Shown here piece by piece: positions 6,374 to 10,712 of a DNA stretch of 10,712 nucleotides; the stretch's first letter is position 1, and each line of letters opens with the position of its first letter. The stretch is from NCBI GenBank assembly GCA_031275075.1, contig JAISPI010000060.1, positions 1-10,712 of the forward strand. The letters run 5' to 3'. Below the pieces are notes generated by a model that worked only from the letters and a program-made list of their open reading frames with translations, was not told the DNA's origin and did no database searches. Origin of the DNA: Burkholderiales bacterium (GTDB lineage: Bacteria > Pseudomonadota > Gammaproteobacteria > Burkholderiales > Casimicrobiaceae). The position numbers were made by a program, and so were the translations under genes.

Positions 6374-7157
6374 CTTTCTTCTCTCCTGCCGGCGTCAATC
6401 GAAACAACCGGAAAAAATTAGCGGAACTCGCCCACCCCACTTCGTCGAGCGGCATGTCGCGCAAACGGGCGATCTCCCTGGCAACATGCACCACCCAAGC
6501 CGGTTGATTGGGATAACGCCCGCGATACGGCATCGGCGCCAGATAGGGACTGTCGGTTTCAATCAACAACCGGTCGAGTGGCACACGCTGCGCTGCTTCT
6601 TTCACCGCCTTTGCGTTTTTGAACGTGACCACGCCCGAAAACGAAATATAAAAACCCAGCGCCAACGCCACTTCGGCAGCAGCCCAATCCGCCGTAAAAC
6701 AATGCATCACGCCACCGACCCGATCAGCGCCTTCTTCACGCAGAATGCGCAGCGTGTCCTCGGTTGCATCGCGCATGTGAACAATGAGCGGCTTTCCGGA
6801 AGCGCAAGCGACCGCGATATGCGTACGGAAACGCGCCCGTTGCCATTCCGCCTCGCTCGACACATGGTAATAATCGAGACCGGTTTCACCAACTGCCACA
6901 ACCTTCGGCAAAGCCGTATAACGCAGCAATTTGTCAACGCTTGTCGTAACGTTCCCATCGACCCCCGGATGCAACCCAACGGAACAGTACAGGTTCGTAT
7001 ACGGTTCGATCAACGCATACAACGCCGGAAAAGCCGTCACTTCGACTCCGGCAACCAACGCATGGGTAACGTTGGCCGCGCGCATCTCCGCCTGCACGTC
7101 CTCCAAACGCGAAGCAAATTCCGGAAAATCGAGGTGACAATGCGAATCGATAAACAT
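6366..7157 (-). CDS. tatD: TatD family metal-dependent deoxyribonuclease (YcfH-like)
   Basis: TatD-family enzymes are TIM-barrel metal hydrolases with DNase activity; this one resembles E. coli YcfH, whose gene also sits beside holB and tmk. Using the ATG at 7157-7155 the protein has 263 residues and begins MFIDSHCHLDF, as in YcfH. Metal ligands seen are His6 and His8 (SHCH), Glu91 (GETGLDYY), His127 (PLIVHMRD), His152 (GVMHCFT) and Asp202 (ETDSPYLAP). An in-frame GTG at 7166 would add three residues, but a GGCGTGAG ribosome-site-like stretch spanning it suits the ATG better. It lies 50 nt after pilZ, and its last 8 nt overlap the ankyrin gene. The family is certain. The exact substrate is not, and the true TatD paralogue of the Tat locus is a different branch. 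Confidence 0.92.
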   Translation of the reverse strand: MFIDSHCHLDFPEFASRLEDVQAEMRAANVTHALVAGVEVTAFPALYALIEPYTNLYCSVGLHPGVDGNVTTSVDKLLRYTALPKVVAVGETGLDYYHVSSEAEWQRARFRTHIAVACASGKPLIVHMRDATEDTLRILREEGADRVGGVMHCFTADWAAAEVALALGFYISFSGVVTFKNAKAVKEAAQRVPLDRLLIETDSPYLAPMPYRGRYPNQPAWVVHVAREIARLRDMPLDEVGWASSANFFRLFRLTPAGEKKDA

Positions 7158-7207
7158 GAAACTCACGCCGCCATAAAAATTAACAGCGGCAAAATCCGTC
7201 CGCGCCG

Positions 7208-7564
7208 TTAAAGCGTATGGGTCGGCCGGTCAGACGCCAAGTGGCGCCCCAGTATTTTCTCGATGACCTTCATTGCTTTCTGTCCCGCCTCACTGTCGGA
7301 AAATTGTACGCCGATCCCTTTGATACGACCGGCCTGCAACGTCTCCGGCGTCACCCAAATCACCTTACCCTGAACCGGCAGCTTGTCAGGCACGTCTTTT
7401 ACCGTCAACAGTAAAAACACTTCTTCACCAAGATGGTGTTTTTTACTGGTAGGCACGAACAATCCGCCTCCTTTGACAAAAGGCATATAAGCCGCGTACA
7501 ACGAAGAACGCGAAGGAATGTTGACCGGCAATACAGCACCCCGTGGAGCAGCTTGTTCCGACAT
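7208..7564 (-). CDS. pilZ: Type IV pilus assembly protein PilZ
   Basis: A 118-residue single-domain PilZ protein. The class founder is needed for type IV pilus formation and in Xanthomonas contacts FimX and PilB. The domain spans roughly residues 10-105, with LPVNIPSRSSLYAAYMPFV, KGGGLFVPT, GKVIWVTP and GIGVQFSD. The N-terminal RxxxR and D/NxSxxG motifs that bind c-di-GMP in canonical PilZ domains are not present, as expected for this pilus subgroup, so direct c-di-GMP binding is unlikely. An open frame extends 19 codons upstream into the holB end, but GAGGA lies 8 nt before the ATG at 7564, which fixes the start. The gene follows holB by 25 nt, the standard holB-pilZ-tatD order. No pilus structural gene is in view. 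Confidence 0.9.
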   Translation of the reverse strand: MSEQAAPRGAVLPVNIPSRSSLYAAYMPFVKGGGLFVPTSKKHHLGEEVFLLLTVKDVPDKLPVQGKVIWVTPETLQAGRIKGIGVQFSDSEAGQKAMKVIEKILGRHLASDRPTHTL

Positions 7565-7572
7565 GATACGTT

Positions 7573-7577
7573 TCCTC
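7573..7577 (-). promoter_or_regulatory. Ribosome binding site that decides the pilZ start
   Basis: GAGGA on the minus strand, 8 nt before the ATG at 7564-7562. It selects this start over the in-frame upstream ATG at 7621, which would overlap holB by about 30 nt. Confidence 0.75.
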
Positions 7578-7589
7578 AAAAAATCCGTT

Positions 7590-8669
7590 TCATCGTGACC
7601 GTTGATGCACAAACAACGCACGGTATTCGATCAACAGCGCCTCGACCACCAACCGCGGTTGTAATGGATGGTTCAACCAACGGCGTTGCCGTAATAAAGA
7701 ATAATGATAATGGAAAAGCTCTGGCGGAGCCATCGCTGTCGCCAGCGATAACAGCATTTTCTGGCATTCTGGATGGTAATGCGCCACACCACCGCCATGA
7801 ATCCGCGCCAAATCGGCCGTCCAGCCGATCAACATTTCAATGAACTGCGCCAACCGCTGCTTATTGTCATCGCGGCTACCGCCAGCCCAAGCCTGTGCCA
7901 GCGCAAATGGCGACAGCCGATGCGGCTGCGCCAGCGCCTTTTGCCAGGTTTGTCGCAATGCCTGCTGCTCCGGGTCGAAGCGTTCAAGCGCCATCAACGG
8001 CGCGCCGCCGGTCTGCGCCAGAAGCTGCTCTGCCCCGTCAACCCCTTCATTGCGCAAAAACGCCAGCGCTTCCTCGGTTGACGGATAAGGCGACGCCCAG
8101 CGCTGGCAGCGGCTCAAAACCGTCGCCGGTAGACGTTGCCACTGTTGCGCAACGAGCATCAGCGCACTTCCGGCCGGCGGTTCTTCGAGTGTTTTCAACA
8201 ACGCATTGGCCGCCGCCGCGTTCATCCGCTCAGCCGGAACGATGATCGCTACCTTGGCACGCTGACGATGGCTGGTCACCTGCATAAAATCGATCAATCG
8301 GCGGATCGCATCGACCGGAATGGCATCCAATGCCTTGATCTCGCCTGACGGATCGTGTCCAAAGGGTTCAATCAGCATCAGGTCGGGGTGTTGTCCTATT
8401 GCCACATAGTGGCAACTTTCGCAGGCACCACAGGCTTCACCGTGTTTTTTTTCCACACCTTCGCACAACAGCGCCCGCGCTGCATTAAGCGCCAGCACCC
8501 GTTTACCGATCCCGGCAGCACCGTGAATCAGCAACGCTTGCGGCCAGGAGGCGCGTTGCTGTAAACGCGCTTGCAACATCGCATGTTGCCAAGGGTAAGC
8601 GTCCTGCCATTCAAAAAACGGCTCGAACGTTTCTTCCTCGGTTTCAGCGGTTTTTCGTGTGCGAGCCAT
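7590..8669 (-). CDS. holB: DNA polymerase III subunit delta prime
   Basis: Delta prime is the stator of the clamp loader that places the beta clamp on DNA. From the ATG at 8669-8667 the protein has 359 residues. It shows an AAA+ fold with a degenerate P-loop GAAGIGKR (50-57; Arg where the usual Thr/Ser sits), and a zinc knot of four cysteines (69, 80, 83, 86). It also has NAAAANALLKTLEEPP and the SRC motif (186-188), which senses ATP in the neighbouring subunit. The weak P-loop agrees with the known lack of ATP binding in E. coli delta prime. A TTG at 8678-8676 overlaps the tmk stop and would add three residues. I prefer the ATG, 5 nt after the tmk stop, probably translated by coupling since no Shine-Dalgarno sequence is visible. 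It is somewhat longer than the 334-residue E. coli protein, through an N-terminal extension. Confidence 0.93.
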   Translation of the reverse strand: MARTRKTAETEEETFEPFFEWQDAYPWQHAMLQARLQQRASWPQALLIHGAAGIGKRVLALNAARALLCEGVEKKHGEACGACESCHYVAIGQHPDLMLIEPFGHDPSGEIKALDAIPVDAIRRLIDFMQVTSHRQRAKVAIIVPAERMNAAAANALLKTLEEPPAGSALMLVAQQWQRLPATVLSRCQRWASPYPSTEEALAFLRNEGVDGAEQLLAQTGGAPLMALERFDPEQQALRQTWQKALAQPHRLSPFALAQAWAGGSRDDNKQRLAQFIEMLIGWTADLARIHGGGVAHYHPECQKMLLSLATAMAPPELFHYHYSLLRQRRWLNHPLQPRLVVEALLIEYRALFVHQRSR

Positions 8670-8674
8670 CGTGT

Positions 8675-9292
8675 TCAAAACAAAGCATCGAGAATGTTGT
8701 GCAGTTCCTCACGAATCGCAGCGATACTGTTTCTGCCGTCGATCACGCGGTAACGTTTCGGCGCCTGCTGAGCCAATTCGAGATAAGCTTCGCGCACCCG
8801 TTGCATGAAACCGTCCGGTTCTCGCTCGAACCGGTCAAGCGCCCTGCCGTCCGCTTGCAGACGTTTTTGAGAAACTTCCAATGGCACATCAAAAAGCAAT
8901 GTCAGATCGGGCATGCAATCGCCGTGCAGCCAATGCGCAAGATGCGTGATGGTGTCCATGGATACGCCGTGTCCACCGCCCTGATAAGCATACGTCGCAT
9001 CGGTGAAGCGGTCGCACAATACCCAATCGCCGCGCGCCAGCGCCGGCCGGATCACTTGTGTCAGATGCTCGCTACGAGCCGCGAACATCAGCAACGTTTG
9101 TGTCTCGCGGGTCATTGTTTCGTGCAGCAATTGATCACGCCATTGTTCCCCCAACGCCGTACCGCCCGGTTCGCGGGTAACGACGACATTGACGCCGCGC
9201 TGTCGCAACGCTTCAGTCAGCCAATGGATGTGCGTGCTCTTGCCAGCACCGTCGATACCTTCAAGCGTGATAAAACGGGGAAGAATGGCCAT
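8675..9292 (-). CDS. tmk: Thymidylate kinase
   Basis: Tmk phosphorylates dTMP to dTDP with ATP, an essential cytosolic step toward dTTP. The 205-residue protein is normal length. It has the P-loop GIDGAGKS (12-19), TREPGGTALGE (the DRH/REPGG dTMP-binding segment), LCDRFTDATYAYQGGG (nucleobase-binding region) and the lid region ADGRALDRFERE. The ATG at 9292 lies 2 nt after the mltG stop, and the stop is 5 nt before holB, so all three are very probably on one mRNA. The order mltG-tmk-holB matches E. coli and many other proteobacteria. Confidence 0.97.
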   Translation of the reverse strand: MAILPRFITLEGIDGAGKSTHIHWLTEALRQRGVNVVVTREPGGTALGEQWRDQLLHETMTRETQTLLMFAARSEHLTQVIRPALARGDWVLCDRFTDATYAYQGGGHGVSMDTITHLAHWLHGDCMPDLTLLFDVPLEVSQKRLQADGRALDRFEREPDGFMQRVREAYLELAQQAPKRYRVIDGRNSIAAIREELHNILDALF

Positions 9293-9294
9293 GA

Positions 9295-10305
9295 TCAGGA
9301 TTGACGACGTTTCAAAATATAACGAGCCACAGCCCGATTATGTTTATCGAGCGTTTCCGAAAATTCACTGCTGCCGCTGCCGTCGTTACGCGACACAAAA
9401 TACAAATATTTCGTACTCGGCGGTTGCAACACCGCATCAAGCGACGCCTGCGACACCAGCGCAATTGGCGTCGGCGGTAATCCAGCGCGGGTGTACGTAT
9501 TGTACGGTGTATCCGCTTCCAGATCGCGACGGCGCAATTTGCCGTCGAAACGCGCGCCCATACCGTAAATAACCGTCGGATCGGCCTGCAAGCGCATGCC
9601 GATCCGGAGCCGATTGATAAAAACCGACGCAACCAGTGGTCGGTCGGAGGCAATGCCTGTTTCCTTCTCAACGATCGACGCCAGAATCAGCGCCTCGTAA
9701 GGCGACGTCAGCGGCAATCCTTCCTGACGCTTTGCCCAAGCGTCATTCAATCGCGCCTGCAACATTTGGTACGCCGTTTTCAACACAACGAGATCATCGC
9801 TGCCCGCCGCAATGTAATACGTTTCTGGGAAAAACAGCCCTTCCGCCAACGTCTCGAGCGTACCAATCGTCTGAAGAATTTGCGCGTCTGGCACATCGAG
9901 TATCGTGTTGACAATGTCCGGATGATCACGCAGCAACTGTCTCAGATCAGCAAACGTCGAACCTTCCGTAATCGTGACCACAATCGGCACCGTGACACCA
10001 TCTACCAACTGCTGCAATAACGCCGTAACAGATACCTCACCCTCAAAACGGTACCGTCCCGCTTTAATCGCAGCCGCCTGCCCCTGCGCCCGTGCCGGTA
10101 ATGTCAATTGCCACGGATGCCGCAGCACACCGTCGCGCGTCAGCGTTGCGGCCACTTGGTTGAGCGCAGCGCCTTTCGGAACGGTCAACAGATACGGTTG
10201 CGTCGGCAACGGCAGTGGCTGCAGCCAGACCCACGCCAGAAGCGTCAGTCCTGACAAAGCCAAAACCGCTATCGCTCCCAAAATCCCGCATACTTTCTTA
10301 TTCAT
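9295..10305 (-). CDS. mltG: Endolytic murein transglycosylase MltG (YceG-like)
   Basis: MltG is an inner-membrane lytic transglycosylase that cuts nascent glycan strands and sets their length. With the ATG at 10305 the protein has 336 residues (E. coli 340). A membrane helix spans about residues 6-28. A LysM-like segment with LTVPKGAALNQVA follows, and then the YceG catalytic domain. Motifs seen are EGLFFPETYY, ASIVEKETG with the catalytic Glu213, VFINRLRIGMRLQADPTVIYG, and YNTYTRAGLPPTPI. These match E. coli MltG nearly residue for residue. In-frame ATGs also exist at 10314 and 10329; I chose the one giving the usual short cytoplasmic MNKK start, but ribosome-site evidence does not settle it. 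It is the first gene of the six-gene run. Confidence 0.95.
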   Translation of the reverse strand: MNKKVCGILGAIAVLALSGLTLLAWVWLQPLPLPTQPYLLTVPKGAALNQVAATLTRDGVLRHPWQLTLPARAQGQAAAIKAGRYRFEGEVSVTALLQQLVDGVTVPIVVTITEGSTFADLRQLLRDHPDIVNTILDVPDAQILQTIGTLETLAEGLFFPETYYIAAGSDDLVVLKTAYQMLQARLNDAWAKRQEGLPLTSPYEALILASIVEKETGIASDRPLVASVFINRLRIGMRLQADPTVIYGMGARFDGKLRRRDLEADTPYNTYTRAGLPPTPIALVSQASLDAVLQPPSTKYLYFVSRNDGSGSSEFSETLDKHNRAVARYILKRRQS

Positions 10306-10339
10306 CCATGACATTCCACTACAACACATTACCGTAGCT

Positions 10340-10353
10340 GCGATTATAATCGC
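10340..10353. promoter_or_regulatory. Palindrome with consensus -10 hexamers on both strands (mltG/gspG)
   Basis: GCGATTATAATCGC is a perfect 14-bp palindrome. It gives TATAAT on the plus strand (10345-10350) and on the minus strand (10348-10343). On the plus strand transcription would begin near the gspG ATG (10357); on the minus strand near 10336, about 30 nt before mltG. No good -35 hexamer is visible on either side. It could instead be a protein-binding dyad. Confidence 0.45.
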
Positions 10354-10356
10354 CGT

Positions 10357-10712
10357 ATGGAAACGCTCCCCATGATTCAGACCGCCCGCCGCCCTTACGG
10401 CTTCACCCTGATCGAAATCATGGTGGTGATTGTCATTTTAGGCATTTTGGCAGCCCTGATTATTCCCAAGTTCATGGATCGTCCCGACGAGGCCCGTATC
10501 ACCGCCGCTAAAACCGATATTGCCACGTTGATGACCGCGCTGAAACTTTACCGGCTCGACAACCAACGCTATCCGACCACCGAACAAGGATTAAACGCAT
10601 TGGTGACGCGCCCTGCCACGCCGCCCATACCGCCTAACTGGAAACCCGGCGGTTATCTGGAGCGTCTGCCGCAAGACCCTTGGGGGCGCCCCTACCAATA
10701 CCTGAACCCCGG
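10357..10712 (+). CDS. gspG: Type II secretion system major pseudopilin GspG, 3' end cut by window edge
   Basis: GspG is the main subunit of the type II secretion pseudopilus, assembled at the inner membrane to push proteins across the outer membrane. The visible 118 codons have a short basic leader ending RRPYG, then FTLIEIMVVIVILGIL. This is the class III signal cut by prepilin peptidase after Gly15, with Phe at +1 and Glu at +5. The hydrophobic helix spans 16-38. Then come YRLDNQRYPTTEQGLNALV and DPWGRPYQYLNP, hallmarks of GspG rather than PilA or GspH. About 25 residues, including the calcium-site region, should lie beyond the window. A second in-frame ATG at 10372 has a weak GGAAA before it and would shorten the leader by five residues. 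It is divergent from mltG; the rest of a gsp operon may follow. Confidence 0.94.
   Translation, partial: METLPMIQTARRPYGFTLIEIMVVIVILGILAALIIPKFMDRPDEARITAAKTDIATLMTALKLYRLDNQRYPTTEQGLNALVTRPATPPIPPNWKPGGYLERLPQDPWGRPYQYLNP

Noticed and set aside
6486..7211. A 241-codon plus-strand frame antisense to tatD
   Set aside because: Its composition is that of a shadow frame; tatD on the other strand carries every catalytic motif.
7565..7621. N-terminal extension of pilZ by 19 codons
   Set aside because: The extension overlaps the end of holB and does not look like PilZ, while a clear GAGGA site serves the downstream ATG.
8510..8533. Defective Walker A motif in HolB (Arg for Thr/Ser)
   Set aside because: Delta prime subunits are known not to need ATP binding, so this is expected, not decay.

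Overview
The window reads as chromosomal DNA from a betaproteobacterium; no genus can be fixed from it. The evidence is two gene orders that I know as conserved in that class: serC-gyrA next to a divergent ompA with gph close by, and mltG-tmk-holB-pilZ-tatD-ankyrin in one run. The OmpA protein also has the CWRTGYWTPA segment typical of betaproteobacterial and neisserial OmpA/RmpM-like proteins. Base composition is moderately GC-rich and looks even, apart from the AT-rich intergenic gaps.

Layout. Positions 1-656 (minus) hold the N-terminal two thirds of serC, cut by the window edge. Positions 839-3400 (minus) are a complete gyrA, and 182 bp separate it from serC. A divergent control region (3401-3746) leads to ompA (3747-4466, plus), which ends at a strong hairpin terminator. 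gph (4563-5243, plus) follows; ubiG, which I expect between ompA and gph in many relatives, is absent. Positions 5244-5644 hold no intact gene. They carry a decayed IS3-family orfA remnant, bracketed by inverted copies of a three-unit 9-nt repeat. The left copy overlaps the 3' end of gph and supplies its stop codon.

Positions 5645-10305 (minus) are a compact six-gene run, transcribed mltG, tmk, holB, pilZ, tatD, ankyrin, with gaps of 2, 5, 25 and 50 nt and a final 8-nt overlap. It combines peptidoglycan strand termination, dTTP synthesis, a clamp-loader subunit, a type IV pilus factor, a TatD nuclease and an exported ankyrin-repeat protein. Divergent from it, gspG (10357 to the window end, plus) encodes the major pseudopilin of a type II secretion system and runs off the edge. 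A 14-bp palindrome between mltG and gspG has a consensus -10 hexamer on each strand and may be a shared bidirectional promoter.

Most of the window is housekeeping DNA. I do not see a clearly new multi-gene system. The places worth a second look are the repeat-bracketed IS remnant that has rewritten the end of gph, the symmetric promoter palindrome, and the possible leaderless start of gph.
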